DNA of 64,000 nt. Source: an uncultured Microbacterium sp. Its GTDB lineage: Bacteria; Actinomycetota; Actinomycetes; Actinomycetales; Microbacteriaceae. The notes beneath the pieces were generated by a model. It saw only the letters and a list, made by a program, of their open reading frames with translations. It was not told the DNA's origin and searched no databases. The stretch spans positions 310,001 to 374,000 of the forward strand of contig NZ_CANLCY010000003.1 in the NCBI RefSeq assembly GCF_947489255.1, given 5' to 3'. A program made the translations under genes and the position numbers. Below, in pieces: positions 39,288 to 48,943 of the stretch; positions within the stretch are counted from its first letter, which is position 1; every line of letters begins with the position of its first letter.

Positions 39288-40727
39288 ATGGAGTGGCTCG
39301 ACCCCCTGGCTCTCGCCCGCTGGCAGTTCGGGTTGACGACGCTGTACCACTTCCTGTTCGTGCCGCTGACGCTCGGGATGTCGCTCATCGTGGCGATCTT
39401 CCAGACCGTCTGGTACCGCACGGGTGACGTGCGATGGCTGCACCTGACGCGCTTCTTCGGGAAGATCTTCCTCATCAACTTCGCCATGGGCGTCGTGACC
39501 GGCATCGTGCAGGAATTCCAGTTCGGCATGAACTGGTCGGCCTACTCGCGGTTCGTCGGCGACGTGTTCGGTGCGCCCCTCGCCTTCGAGGGCCTGCTCG
39601 CGTTCTTCCTCGAGGCGACCTTCATCGGCCTGTGGATCTTCGGGTGGGACAAGCTCCCGCGCCTCGCGCACCTCGCGAGCATCTGGATGGCGTCGATCGG
39701 CGCAACACTGTCGGCGTACTTTATCATCGCCGCGAACGCATTCATGCAGAACCCGGTGGGCTACCAGATGTCGACCGAGGGCCACCGCGCCGAACTCGTC
39801 GACTTCTGGGCCCTGCTGACCAATCCCGTCGCCCTCGCCGCCTTCCCCCACACGATCTTCGCGGGCTGGATGTTCGCCGCGATGGTGGTCGTCGCCGTCT
39901 CCGCCTGGCACATGGCCCGGGGCCGCAACACCGACATGATGCGCAAGACGCTCCGCTTCGGCCTGTGGGGCACGCTCGTGTCGTTCGTGCTCGTCGCGAT
40001 CGTCGGCGACCAGCTGAGCCTGGTGATGGTGGCGACCCAGCCGATGAAGATGGCGGCCGCCGAGGCGACCTTCAACACCGTGTGCGGACAGGACGCCTCG
40101 TTCTCGATCTTCACCCTCGGCACCCCCGACGGAACCAGCGAGCTGTTCTCGATCCGCGTGCCGTTCCTGCTCAGCATCCTGTCGACGCACTCGCTCGACG
40201 GCTGCGTCGAGGGCATCAACGACCTCAACACCCTCTACAGCCAGGAGATGTTCCCGCAGTTCGCCGACCAGGTCGACGGCAACTTCGCCCCCGTCCTCTG
40301 GGTCACCTACTGGGCGTTCCGCTGGATGATCGCCCTCGGCGGCATCGCCGCTCTCGTCAGCGTCGTGGGCCTGTGGGTCACGCGCAAGAACGCCAAGCGC
40401 CCCGTCGCCGGCTGGATGTGGCGCGTCGCCATCTGGACCGCTCCCCTGCCGATGCTCGCGAGCCTCGTCGGGTGGGTGTTCACCGAGATGGGCCGGCAGC
40501 CGTGGATCGTGTTCGGCCTCATGCTCACCCAGGACGGCGTCTCCCCCAGCGTCCCGGGCTGGAGCGTGCTGGTCTCGCTCGTCGCCTTCACGCTCGTCTA
40601 CCTCAGCCTCGCGATCGTCGAGTTCGGTCTCATCGTGAAGTTCGCGCAGAAGGGTCCCGAGCCGCTGCCGGACCCGGATGCCGAGCGCGACGACTCCATC
40701 GAGAACACCCCCACCACGGTCTACTAG
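39288..40727 (+). CDS. cydA: Cytochrome bd ubiquinol/menaquinol oxidase subunit I
   Basis: 479 residues, about nine transmembrane helices. Haem b595 and b558 ligands fit His in the LTTLYHFLFVPLTLG helix (about 19) and the GRGNTD-like ARGRNTDMM region; the quinol-binding Q-loop lies about 255-330 and is of the short type. Haem d region includes GWxxTEMGRQPW (VFTEMGRQPW, about 400-410). Reduces O2 with high affinity and resists sulfide and NO. Start ATG 39288 (MEWLDPLALARWQFG) after CGGAGG; longer upstream frame is Arg-rich. First gene of cydABDC. Confidence 0.96.
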   Translation: MEWLDPLALARWQFGLTTLYHFLFVPLTLGMSLIVAIFQTVWYRTGDVRWLHLTRFFGKIFLINFAMGVVTGIVQEFQFGMNWSAYSRFVGDVFGAPLAFEGLLAFFLEATFIGLWIFGWDKLPRLAHLASIWMASIGATLSAYFIIAANAFMQNPVGYQMSTEGHRAELVDFWALLTNPVALAAFPHTIFAGWMFAAMVVVAVSAWHMARGRNTDMMRKTLRFGLWGTLVSFVLVAIVGDQLSLVMVATQPMKMAAAEATFNTVCGQDASFSIFTLGTPDGTSELFSIRVPFLLSILSTHSLDGCVEGINDLNTLYSQEMFPQFADQVDGNFAPVLWVTYWAFRWMIALGGIAALVSVVGLWVTRKNAKRPVAGWMWRVAIWTAPLPMLASLVGWVFTEMGRQPWIVFGLMLTQDGVSPSVPGWSVLVSLVAFTLVYLSLAIVEFGLIVKFAQKGPEPLPDPDAERDDSIENTPTTVY

Positions 40728-40740
40728 GAGCCCTGTCATC

Positions 40741-41766
40741 ATGGATCTCGCGCAGCTTTGGTTCTGGATCGTCGCGTTCCTCTTCGTCGGCTACTTCGTG
40801 CTCGACGGGTTCGACTTCGGTGTGGGGATGTCGATCCCCTTCCTCGGCAAGGACGACATCGCCCGCCGGCAGATCATCAACACGATCGGTCCCGTGTGGG
40901 ACCTGAACGAGACGTGGGTCATCGTCGCCGGTGCCGCCCTGTTCGCGTCGTTCCCCGAGTGGTACGCCACCCTGTTCAGCGGCTTCTACCTGCCGTTGCT
41001 GGTGATCCTGCTCGCGCTCATCGCCCGCGGGGTCTCGTTCGAGTACCGCCACCAGCGCGACTCGCTGCGGTGGAAGCGCTCGTTCGACCGGATGATCGTC
41101 GCCGGATCCGCCCTCCCCGCCTTCCTCTGGGGCGTCGCGTTCGCCAACATCGTGCAGGGCGTTCCCCTGGATGCCGACCACGAGTACGCCGGCACGGTGC
41201 TCACGCTGCTGAACCCCTACGGCATCCTGGGCGGGCTCACGACCCTGCTGCTGTTCTTCACGCACGGCGTGTACTTCGTCGCGCTGAAGACCGACGGGCA
41301 GGTGCGCGCCGACGCCCGGCGCCTCGCGGGTCGCGCCGGTCTGATCACGATCGCCCTCGCGGCCGTATTCCTCGGATGGACGATCGCCCAGGCCACGCAG
41401 GCCCCGCTGTTCCTCGGCGTCGTGGCGCTGTCGGGCATCGCCGCGCTGGCCCTCATCGGCTCGTGGGTCGCGAACTCCCGCGACCGGGAGGGCACCGCCT
41501 TCACCCTCGGCGCCGTCACGATCGTGACGGCGGTGGCGGCGCTGTTCTTCGCGCTCTTCCCCAACGTCATGCCCTCGACCCTGGCCGGGGGCGCGAGCCT
41601 CACGATCGACAACGCCTCGAGCACCGACTACACCCTGACCATCATGAGCTGGGCCGCGCTGATCTTCCTGCCGCTGATCCTCGCCTACCAGGGATGGACG
41701 TACTGGGTGTTCCGCAAGCGCGTCACCCGCGCCCGGATCGAGAAGGCCGCGCTCGTCGCGCACTGA
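40741..41766 (+). CDS. cydB: Cytochrome bd oxidase subunit II
   Basis: 341 residues, eight or nine helices. N-terminal LWFWIVAFLFVGYFVLDGFDFGVGM is the hallmark of CydB, followed by NTIGPVWDLNETW. Pairs with CydA, which carries the haems. ATG 40741 is 13 bp after the cydA stop; ends 4 bp before cydD. Confidence 0.96.
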   Translation: MDLAQLWFWIVAFLFVGYFVLDGFDFGVGMSIPFLGKDDIARRQIINTIGPVWDLNETWVIVAGAALFASFPEWYATLFSGFYLPLLVILLALIARGVSFEYRHQRDSLRWKRSFDRMIVAGSALPAFLWGVAFANIVQGVPLDADHEYAGTVLTLLNPYGILGGLTTLLLFFTHGVYFVALKTDGQVRADARRLAGRAGLITIALAAVFLGWTIAQATQAPLFLGVVALSGIAALALIGSWVANSRDREGTAFTLGAVTIVTAVAALFFALFPNVMPSTLAGGASLTIDNASSTDYTLTIMSWAALIFLPLILAYQGWTYWVFRKRVTRARIEKAALVAH

Positions 41767-41770
41767 TCCC

Positions 41771-43386
41771 ATGAAACCCGTCGACCCGCGGCTGCTCCAC
41801 TACGCCACCGCCTCCCGCGGCTTCTTCGCGGTGAGCGCGGCGATCGTCCTCGCCCAGACGGGCGCGATCGTCGGCTTCGCGTGGGCGCTCACGAGCGCGC
41901 TGGTGGGCGCGATCCAGGGGCAGCCGGTCGGCGAGCTGTGGGGCCACCTCGGGGCCGCGGCATCCTTCGCCCTGCTCAGGGGGCTGCTGATCGCCGCCTC
42001 CGAGCGCACCTCGGCTCGCGGGGCGGCGGCGGCCTCGGCGCAGCTGCGCGAGGCCCTGGTCGCCGCGGTGGGCCGTCTCGGTCCGCGCTGGCTCGGCGAG
42101 CGCAACGCCGCCGCCCTCTCGGTGACCGCCGGCCACGGCCTCGAGGCGCTCGACGCGTACTTCGGCCGCTACCTCCCGCAGCTGGTCGCTACCGCGATCG
42201 CGATGCCGATCCTCATCGGCGCGATGGCCCTCGCCGACCCGCTCTCGGGTCTGACGGTGGTGCTGACGATCCCGCTCATCCCGCTCTTCATGGTGCTGAT
42301 CGGCCTGGCCACGCGCGGCGTGCAGCAGAAGCAGTACCGCACGCTGGGCCGGCTCGCGGCGCGCTTCGCCGACACCGTCGACGGGCTCGGAACGCTCAAG
42401 GCGTTCGGCCGGCAGCACCGCGCGGCCGACTCCATCGAGATGGTCACCCGCGACTACAAGCGCGAGACGATGACCGTGCTGCGCGTGTCGTTCCTCTCGG
42501 GCTTCGCGCTGGAGTTCCTGGCATCCATCTCGGTCGCCATCATCGCCGTGACGATCGGGTTCCGCCTGCTCGCCGGGGACCTCTCGCTGCTCGTCGGGCT
42601 CTTCGTGCTGCTCCTCGCCCCCGAGGCGTATCTGCCGCTGCGGCAGGTGGGCGTGCAGTTCCACGCCGCGAGCGAGGGGGTGGCCGCGACGGAGGAGATC
42701 TTCGACGCGCTGGACGCGGCTCGCACGAGCACCGAACCGGATGCCGGGGCCCCCGCCGGCGGATCGACACTGACGCTCGACCGGGTACGCGTTCGGCGCG
42801 AGGGGCACGTGCTGCCGGAGGTGTCGCTGTCGGTCGGTCCGGGCGAGATCGTGCTGGTGACCGGCCCGAGCGGCGTCGGCAAGTCGTCGCTGCTGGCTGC
42901 GGTGCTGGGTTTCGCGCCGTACGACGGCGCGGTGCGCATCGACGGCGCCCCGGTTCCGCACGCGCGCGGCTCGATCGCCTGGGCGGGCCAGCGGGCCGGG
43001 CTGGTGACCGGATCGGTGACCGACAACGTCGCCCTCGGCTCCGCGCCCGATCCCCGGCGCATCGCCGCGGCGCTGGCCGACGCGGGGGCGGCGGACCTCG
43101 ACCCCGCCACGACGCTCGGCGCCGCCGGTGCGGGACTCTCGGGCGGTGAGTCCCAGCGCGTCGCCGTCGCGCGGGCGCTGTACCGCGCGCGGACCGGGGG
43201 CGTGTCCGTGCTCGGGCTCGACGAGCCCTCGAGCGCCTTGGATGCCGCGACCGAGGCTCACCTGTGGGCGACCCTCCGCCGCGAGGCCGACGCGGGCCGC
43301 GGGGTGCTGCTGGTGTCGCACCGCCCCTCCGCCCGTGCGATCGCCGACCGCGTCGTCGAGCTTCACGCGTGGGTGGACGGGCGTGA
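41771..43386 (+). CDS. cydD: CydD half of the thiol ABC exporter, 3' end out of frame
   Basis: About 538 residues up to the expected end. Six-helix membrane domain (about 15-300) and ATPase domain with Walker A GPSGVGKS, signature LSGGESQR and Walker B VLGLDEPS. CydDC exports cysteine/glutathione needed for assembling cytochrome bd. The frame does not stop at the cydC start: the natural TGA at 43384-43386, overlapping the cydC GTG, is in the frame one base back, and the actual frame runs on to 44380 as Arg-rich noncoding sequence. A missing base, most likely in the G-runs at 43370-43381, explains it. Confidence 0.85.
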
Positions 43387-45068
43387 ACGCCCGCGTGCGT
43401 GGCGTCCTGCTCTCCGCGATGCCCTCGCGCCGCCGGTTCGCACCGGCGCTGCTCGCCGGGTTCGGCACCGCCGCGAGCGCCGTGGCGCTGCTCGCCGCGA
43501 GCGCGTGGCTCATCGCCCGCGCGGCGGAGCAGCCGCTGGTGATGTACCTCTCGGTCGCGGTCGTCGGGGTGCGCGCGTTCGCGCTGTCGCGCGGGGTGTT
43601 CCGCTATCTCGAACGCCTCAGCGGCCACGACGCCGCGCTGCATCAGCTCGCCGGGGTGCGCGCCGATCTCGTGCGCGACCTCGTGCCCCTCGCCCCCGAC
43701 GGCCTCGGGCGCGCCCAGCGCGGCGGATTGCTGTCGAGCGTCGTCGACGACGTCGAGGAACTGCAGAACCTGCCGCTGCGCGTCGTGCTTCCGCTGGTGA
43801 CCGCCGTCACCACCGCGCTGGCCGCGGTCGTGTTCACGGCCTTCGTGTCGTGGCCCGCCGCCCTCGCGATGCTCGGGTGCCTGGCCGCGGCCTTCGCCGT
43901 CGCGGTCGCGGTCGGCTGGGCGGCGGGTTCCCGCGCCGAACGCGCGATCGCCCCGCTGCGCGCCGCCGTCGCCGACGCGGTGCACGACCTCGTCACGAAC
44001 CTCGACGTGCTCACCGCCTACGGCGCCGTGGATGCCGCTCGCGACCGCGTGCGCGGAGCCGATGCGGCGCTGCGCCGCGCGGTGGTCCGCCGGGGTGGCG
44101 CGCAAGGGCTCACCTCGGGTGCGGTGTCCGTGCTCGCGGGCGTCGCGTCTCTCGCCGCCCTCGTCGTCGCCGCCCCGGCCGTGACCGGCGGCGCCCTGTC
44201 GGGGCCGGGACTGGCCGTGGTCGTGCTGCTGCCGATGGCGGTGTTCGAGGTGTTCGGCCCGGTGCCCCTCGCGCTTGCTTCGTGGCGGCAGGTGCGCGCC
44301 GCCGCGGAGCGCATCGACGCCGCGGTCCCCGAGCGGATCCCCGAGGGCCTCCCCCGCGACGAGCCGGCCGCGACCGGTGAGGCCCCGGCGCTCGGCGCGG
44401 GTCTGGAGCTGAGCAGCGTCGGGGCGCACTGGCCGTCGCGGTCCGACGCCGACGGCGACGCGGGCCGCCTCGACGACGTCGACCTGCACGTCGGCCCCGG
44501 CGAGCGCGTGCTCGTGACCGGTCCGAGCGGTGCGGGAAAGACGACCCTGGCGCACGTGCTCGTGCGGTTCCTCGACTTCTCCGGGTCGTTCCGCATCGGG
44601 GGCGTCGACGCGCGCGAGATCTCGGGCGACGACCTTCGCCGCACGATCGGGCTGATCGAGCAGTCGCCGTACCTGTTCGACGAATCGGTGCGTCAGAACC
44701 TGCTGTTCGCCCGCGACACGGCCACCGACGCCGACCTCTGGGCCGTGCTGTCCCGTGTCGGCCTCGCCGAGTGGGCCCGCGAGCGCGGCGGTCTCGACGC
44801 GCGCGTCGGCGATCGCGGCGGGTTGGTCTCGGGAGGTCAGGCTCAGCGCCTCGCCCTCGCCCGGGCCCTGCTGCGCGGCTTCCCCGTGCTCGTGCTCGAC
44901 GAGCCGACCGCGGGCGTGGACCCCGCGGCATCCGATGCCCTTCTCACCGACCTCCTCGGGGCGGTCGGGCGGGAGCAGGCCGTGGTGCTCGTCTCCCACG
45001 TCGAGGTGCCGCCCGGGCTGGTCGACCGCGAGGTGCACCTCGAGGGCGGTCGCATCGTCGCGGCATGA
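43383..45068 (+). CDS. cydC: CydC half of the thiol ABC exporter
   Basis: 561 residues from GTG 43383 (VNARVRGVLLSAMPSRRR). Six transmembrane helices (about 15-300) and an ATPase domain with Walker A GPSGAGKT, Q-loop IEQSPYLFD, signature VSGGQAQR and Walker B VLVLDEPT. Acts with CydD in exporting reduced thiols. The normal arrangement would be a 4-bp GTGA overlap with cydD. Last gene of the cyd operon; followed by the dispersed palindrome at 45099. Confidence 0.92.
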   Translation: MNARVRGVLLSAMPSRRRFAPALLAGFGTAASAVALLAASAWLIARAAEQPLVMYLSVAVVGVRAFALSRGVFRYLERLSGHDAALHQLAGVRADLVRDLVPLAPDGLGRAQRGGLLSSVVDDVEELQNLPLRVVLPLVTAVTTALAAVVFTAFVSWPAALAMLGCLAAAFAVAVAVGWAAGSRAERAIAPLRAAVADAVHDLVTNLDVLTAYGAVDAARDRVRGADAALRRAVVRRGGAQGLTSGAVSVLAGVASLAALVVAAPAVTGGALSGPGLAVVVLLPMAVFEVFGPVPLALASWRQVRAAAERIDAAVPERIPEGLPRDEPAATGEAPALGAGLELSSVGAHWPSRSDADGDAGRLDDVDLHVGPGERVLVTGPSGAGKTTLAHVLVRFLDFSGSFRIGGVDAREISGDDLRRTIGLIEQSPYLFDESVRQNLLFARDTATDADLWAVLSRVGLAEWARERGGLDARVGDRGGLVSGGQAQRLALARALLRGFPVLVLDEPTAGVDPAASDALLTDLLGAVGREQAVVLVSHVEVPPGLVDREVHLEGGRIVAA

Positions 45069-45098
45069 CCCCCGCCCCCGCGGCGTCGAAGGCCCGTC

Positions 45099-45154
45099 GA
45101 GTGTCCAGAACACGCCGGCGCGCCCCGCGACGCGACGGCATGTCGTGGACGCTC
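45099..45154. repeat. Dispersed inverted repeat, copy 2 (possible bidirectional terminator)
   Basis: Arms GAGTGTCCA (45099-45107) and TGGACGCTC (45146-45154), same 47-base arm offset as copy 1 at 1685-1740, with shared flanks and centre. Placed between the convergent cydC and modC stops. Confidence 0.72.
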
Positions 45155-45173
45155 GACGCCGGTGACGGTTACC

Positions 45174-46319
45174 TCAGGATGCCGGGACGAAGCGCACGCG
45201 ATCGGGCGGGACGCCCAGCTGCACGGTGTCACCGGCAGTCAGCGCCGCGGCCTCGCCCGGGGGGACCTCGGCGACGCCCCGGTCGGTGACCACGCGCACG
45301 CCCGTCGGGGTCGGCTCGAGGTGCGACACCGTCGCCGGGATCCCCTCCCCGAGGCGCGCGTCCACCGCGCGGAAGACCGCGGCCAGCGCACGCCCGTCCG
45401 TGGCCGCGAGCGCCAGGGAGTCGGCATCCGTCGAGGTGAGGCGCAGTCCGTCACCCTCGAACCCCCCGTTCGCGGCGACCCCCACGATCCGTTCGAGCCC
45501 CGAGATCTTGGCCGCGACCGCGGTCGCCGGGGCCGCGAGCACCGCGCGCACCGTGCCGTCCTGCGTCACGCTGCCCCTCTCGACGATCACCAATCGGTCG
45601 GCGAGGGCCGCGGCATCCACCGCGTCGTGGGTGACCGCGATGGTCGTGAGCCCCGCGAGGCGCTCGCGCAGCATCGAGCGGATCTCCGACGCCGTCACGG
45701 CGTCGAGCGCGACGAGCGGCTCGTCGAGCAGTATCACCCGGGGTCCCGCGGCGAGGGCCCGGGCGACCGCGACCCGCTGCTGCTCTCCGCCCGACAGCTG
45801 CGCGGGGCGGCGGTCTCCCGCGCTCGGGAGCCCGACACGGTCGAGCCACTCGTCGGCGCGGGATCGGGCGACGGATGCCGAGATCCCCGCGGAGCGCGGC
45901 CCGAAGGCGACGTTTTCGCGCGCGGTGAGGTGCGGGAAGAGCCGGGCGTCCTGACCGAGGAGCACGACTCCGCGGTGCATCGGGGCGGTGCGCAGGCGCG
46001 GCGGGCGATCGAGCACGCGCCCGTCGACCGCGATCTCGCCCCCGTCCAGCGGGGTGAGGCCGGCGAGGGCGGTGAGCAGCGTGGACTTGCCCGCGCCGCT
46101 ACGACCCATGACCGCGACGGTCTCTCCGGGTGCCACGTCGAGGGCGATGTCGACGTCGAAGTCGCGACGGCGCACGAGCACGCGGGCCCGCAGAGCGGCG
46201 GCGACCGGGGCCGGCTCCCCAGCATCCGTCGCCGGCGCGCTCCCGGTGCGGGGCGCGGCGGCGACCCCCTCGCCGTCCCGCGGGCGACGGCCGGGCACCC
46301 CGGCATCCGGGGCCGTCAT
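45174..46319 (-). CDS. modC: Molybdate ABC transporter ATP-binding protein
   Basis: 381 residues. Walker A GRSGAGKS (about 64-71), signature LSGGEQQR, Walker B VILLDEPL, H-loop VTHD. After the ATPase (to about 255) comes a C-terminal TOBE/MOP-type molybdate-binding domain (about 310-378: VSHLEPTPTGVRVVTDRG). The N-terminal ~35 residues are a low-complexity extension. ATG 46319 overlaps the modB stop by 4 bp. Energises molybdate uptake for the cofactor genes downstream. Confidence 0.94.
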   Translation of the reverse strand: MTAPDAGVPGRRPRDGEGVAAAPRTGSAPATDAGEPAPVAAALRARVLVRRRDFDVDIALDVAPGETVAVMGRSGAGKSTLLTALAGLTPLDGGEIAVDGRVLDRPPRLRTAPMHRGVVLLGQDARLFPHLTARENVAFGPRSAGISASVARSRADEWLDRVGLPSAGDRRPAQLSGGEQQRVAVARALAAGPRVILLDEPLVALDAVTASEIRSMLRERLAGLTTIAVTHDAVDAAALADRLVIVERGSVTQDGTVRAVLAAPATAVAAKISGLERIVGVAANGGFEGDGLRLTSTDADSLALAATDGRALAAVFRAVDARLGEGIPATVSHLEPTPTGVRVVTDRGVAEVPPGEAAALTAGDTVQLGVPPDRVRFVPAS

Positions 46320-47095
46320 CGCCCCACCCCCGGCCGCCACCCGCGCACCAGCAGCAGCACCGCGATCGCCGTCACGAGCAGCAGCATCGACAGCGCCACC
46401 GCGGTCCCCTGCGACACGCCCGCGCCGTTGAACGCCGTGTAGATCGCGAGCGGCATCGTCTGCGTCACGCCGGGGCGGTTGCCCGCGAACAGCGCGGTCG
46501 CCCCGAACTCGCCGATCGCCCGCGCGAAGCACAGCACGACCCCCGCGACGATGCCGGGGGCCGCGAGCGGAAGCGTGATGCGCCGCAGGATCGTCGCGCG
46601 CGACGCGCCGAGCGAGGCGGCCGTGCGCTCGAACTCCACGCCGGTGGTGCGCAGGGCGCCCTCGACCGCGAGAACGAGGAACGGCAGCGCCACGAACACC
46701 TGCGCCAGCACGACCGCCGCCGTGGTGAAGGGCAACCCGAGCGCACCCAGCGGCCCCGTGCGCCCGAACAGGTAGAGCAGGGCCACACCGCCCACCATCG
46801 GCGGGAGCACGAGCGGCACCGTCACGACAGCGCGCAGCACCGCCGCCAGGCGCGCGGAGCTGCGGGCGATGACGAGGGCGAGGGGGATGCCGATGATCGC
46901 GCACACCGCGGTCGCCGCGGCGCCCGTGCCGAGCGACAGTCCGAGCGCCGACAGCGCCGCGGGCGAGGTGACGTCGCTCCACAGCGACGCCCACTGCACG
47001 CGCGCGACGAGAGCCGTCAGGGGCACGAGCAGGAACGCGAGACCGACCACCGCCGGCACCGCGAGCCAGCGCGGGAGGAAACCCCGGCCGGTCAC
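46316..47095 (-). CDS. modB: Molybdate ABC transporter permease
   Basis: 259 residues with five to six helices and the BPD-transport EAA loop (EFERTAASLGASRATILRRI, about 160-180) that docks on ModC. GTG 47095 overlaps the modA stop by 4 bp; downstream overlap with modC. The frame extends far upstream through modA out of frame, which is not used. Confidence 0.94.
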   Translation of the reverse strand: MTGRGFLPRWLAVPAVVGLAFLLVPLTALVARVQWASLWSDVTSPAALSALGLSLGTGAAATAVCAIIGIPLALVIARSSARLAAVLRAVVTVPLVLPPMVGGVALLYLFGRTGPLGALGLPFTTAAVVLAQVFVALPFLVLAVEGALRTTGVEFERTAASLGASRATILRRITLPLAAPGIVAGVVLCFARAIGEFGATALFAGNRPGVTQTMPLAIYTAFNGAGVSQGTAVALSMLLLVTAIAVLLLVRGWRPGVGR

Positions 47096-47850
47096 GGCGC
47101 CCGGAAGCCCGCGTCGGCGAGGATCTTCTGCCCCTCGTCCGACAGCACGAAGGCGACGAAGGCCGCCGCGGCGTCGGGGTTCGGAGCGTCGGCGAGCGCC
47201 GCGATCGGATACCGGTTCACCACGGCATCCGCCCCCGCGGGCACGATGGCCTCGACGTCGTCGCGTCCGACCACGTCGGTCGCGTAGACGAGGCCCGCGT
47301 CGGCCTCCCCCGCCGCGACCTTGGTCAGCACGGCGGTGACGTTCTGCTCGGCGCTCGCGGGGGTCACCACGACGCCGGCGTTCGACAGCAGCGTCTGCGA
47401 CGCCGCCCCGCACGGCACCTCCGGCGCACACAGCACCGTCGTCACCCGCGCGAGGTCGGCGAGAGTCGCGACCGCCCCGGGGTTGCCCGACGGGACGGCG
47501 ATGACGAGGGTGTTCGCGGCGAAGACCTGCGGGTCGGGGGCCTGGGCTGCGACCTTCGTCATGTTCTTCTCGTCGGCCGAGGCGAAAACGTCGGCGGGCG
47601 CCCCCTCGCCGATCTGGGTGGCCAGCGTGCTGGACCCGTCGTACACCGGACTCACCGTGACCCCGGGGGTGGCGTCCTCGAACGCCCGCGCGATCTCGTC
47701 GAACGAGCGCTGCAGCGACGCGGCGGCGTAGACCTCGACGGTCCCGGACGGACCGTCGGCGGATGCCGCGGGTGCGGGCGGAGTGCTCGCGCACCCGGCC
47801 AGGAGCGCGGCAGCGGCGACGACGGCGAGGAGACGGAGGGAGCGGGACAT
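47092..47850 (-). CDS. modA: Molybdate-binding lipoprotein
   Basis: 252 residues. Lipobox LLAGC (Cys about 20), then VEVYAAASLQRSFDEIA, the start of ModA proteins where the Ala-Ala-Ser binds the oxyanion; also YDGSSTLATQI and ASADEKNM. Captures molybdate or tungstate outside the membrane. Two Cys (VLCAPEVPCG) may form a disulfide. ATG 47850 preceded by AAAGGATGCC. First gene of modABC. Confidence 0.94.
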   Translation of the reverse strand: MSRSLRLLAVVAAAALLAGCASTPPAPAASADGPSGTVEVYAAASLQRSFDEIARAFEDATPGVTVSPVYDGSSTLATQIGEGAPADVFASADEKNMTKVAAQAPDPQVFAANTLVIAVPSGNPGAVATLADLARVTTVLCAPEVPCGAASQTLLSNAGVVVTPASAEQNVTAVLTKVAAGEADAGLVYATDVVGRDDVEAIVPAGADAVVNRYPIAALADAPNPDAAAAFVAFVLSDEGQKILADAGFRAP

Positions 47851-48014
47851 GGCATCCTTTCGGCGACGCCGGCGGGCCGCATGTCTCCAGTATTCCGTAT
47901 CTGCGGATGCCGAGGGTGTCTGAGTCCGCACCTGCGGGCTCCGGAAGGGGTGGATCGGCGGGTCCTGGCAGCATGACGATCCACCGGGTAAGAACGGGGG
48001 GTGCGAGGAACCAC

Positions 48015-48854
48015 GTGAGCGACCTGACCAGCCTGGGCGACTTCCTGCAGCGACGCCGCGAGGCCCTGCAGCCCGAAGACGTCGGGCTCCCGCGCGGAGT
48101 CCGCCGTCGCACGGCGGGATTGCGCCGCGAAGAGGTCGCTCTGCTGAGCCACATGTCGACCGACTACTACGCCCGCCTCGAACGGGGTACGGGGCCCACA
48201 CCGTCCGAGCAGATGCTGATCGCGCTCGCCCAGGGCCTGCACCTGAGCCTCGCCGAGCGCGATCACCTGTTCCATCTCGCGGGGCACCGGCCGCCCCTGC
48301 GCCACTCCGGCACCGAGCACATCAGCCCCGGCATGCTGCGCGTGCTCGACCGACTCGACGACACCCCCGCCGAGATCGTCACGGAGCTGGGCGAGACGCT
48401 CCGGCAGAGCCGGCTGGGGGTCGCCCTCCTGGGCGATGCCACCCTGCGCTCAGGACCCGCGCGCACCATCGGATACCGCTGGTTCACCGACGCGTCGGCA
48501 CGCGCCGCCTATCCCCCCGAGGAGCAGGCGGCGCTCTCCCGCGTGTACGCCGCGGGTCTGCGCGAGCTCGTCGCCGCCCACGGCCCCGGGTCGCGCGCCG
48601 CCGAGCTGGCCGACGACCTGCGCGCGCGCAGCGACGACTTCGCCGCCCTGTGGCTCGCCCACGAGGTCGGCGCGCGACCCCCGGCGGTCAAGCGCTTCCT
48701 GCATCCCGAGGTCGGCCGGCTCGACCTGTCGTGCCAGACGCTTCTCGACCCGGACCACTCCCACCGCCTGCTCGTCTACACCGCGCAGCCCGGCAGCGAG
48801 AGCGCCGAGAAGCTCCGACTGCTCGCGGTCATCGGGGCCGCCTCCGCCCGCTGA
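48015..48854 (+). CDS. XRE-family regulator with MmyB-like ligand domain
   Basis: 279 residues. N-terminal HTH (about 10-75: LGDFLQRRREALQPEDVGLP, TAGLRREEVALLSHMSTDYYARLERG) and a C-terminal PAS-like MmyB domain (about 105-270) that in relatives may bind a fatty acid. GTG 48015 follows GAGGAA; upstream ATG 47973 would add weakly supported residues. Followed 89 bp downstream by an SDR gene in the same direction, a common regulator/target pair in actinobacteria. Confidence 0.92.
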   Translation: MSDLTSLGDFLQRRREALQPEDVGLPRGVRRRTAGLRREEVALLSHMSTDYYARLERGTGPTPSEQMLIALAQGLHLSLAERDHLFHLAGHRPPLRHSGTEHISPGMLRVLDRLDDTPAEIVTELGETLRQSRLGVALLGDATLRSGPARTIGYRWFTDASARAAYPPEEQAALSRVYAAGLRELVAAHGPGSRAAELADDLRARSDDFAALWLAHEVGARPPAVKRFLHPEVGRLDLSCQTLLDPDHSHRLLVYTAQPGSESAEKLRLLAVIGAASAR

Positions 48855-48943
48855 GGGGTGGTTCGGCGATCAGTGGGTGAGCGGGCACTGGTCGCCCGGC
48901 ACCGACCGCGGAAGCATCGAGTCATCCCACGAAAGGACCGCTC

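Noticed and set aside
41771..44380. A single 869-codon reading frame covering cydD and half of cydC
   Set aside because: After about codon 538 the product turns Arg-rich and loses third-position bias, while the true CydC frame runs through the same bases. Treated as cydD with a lost base at its end.
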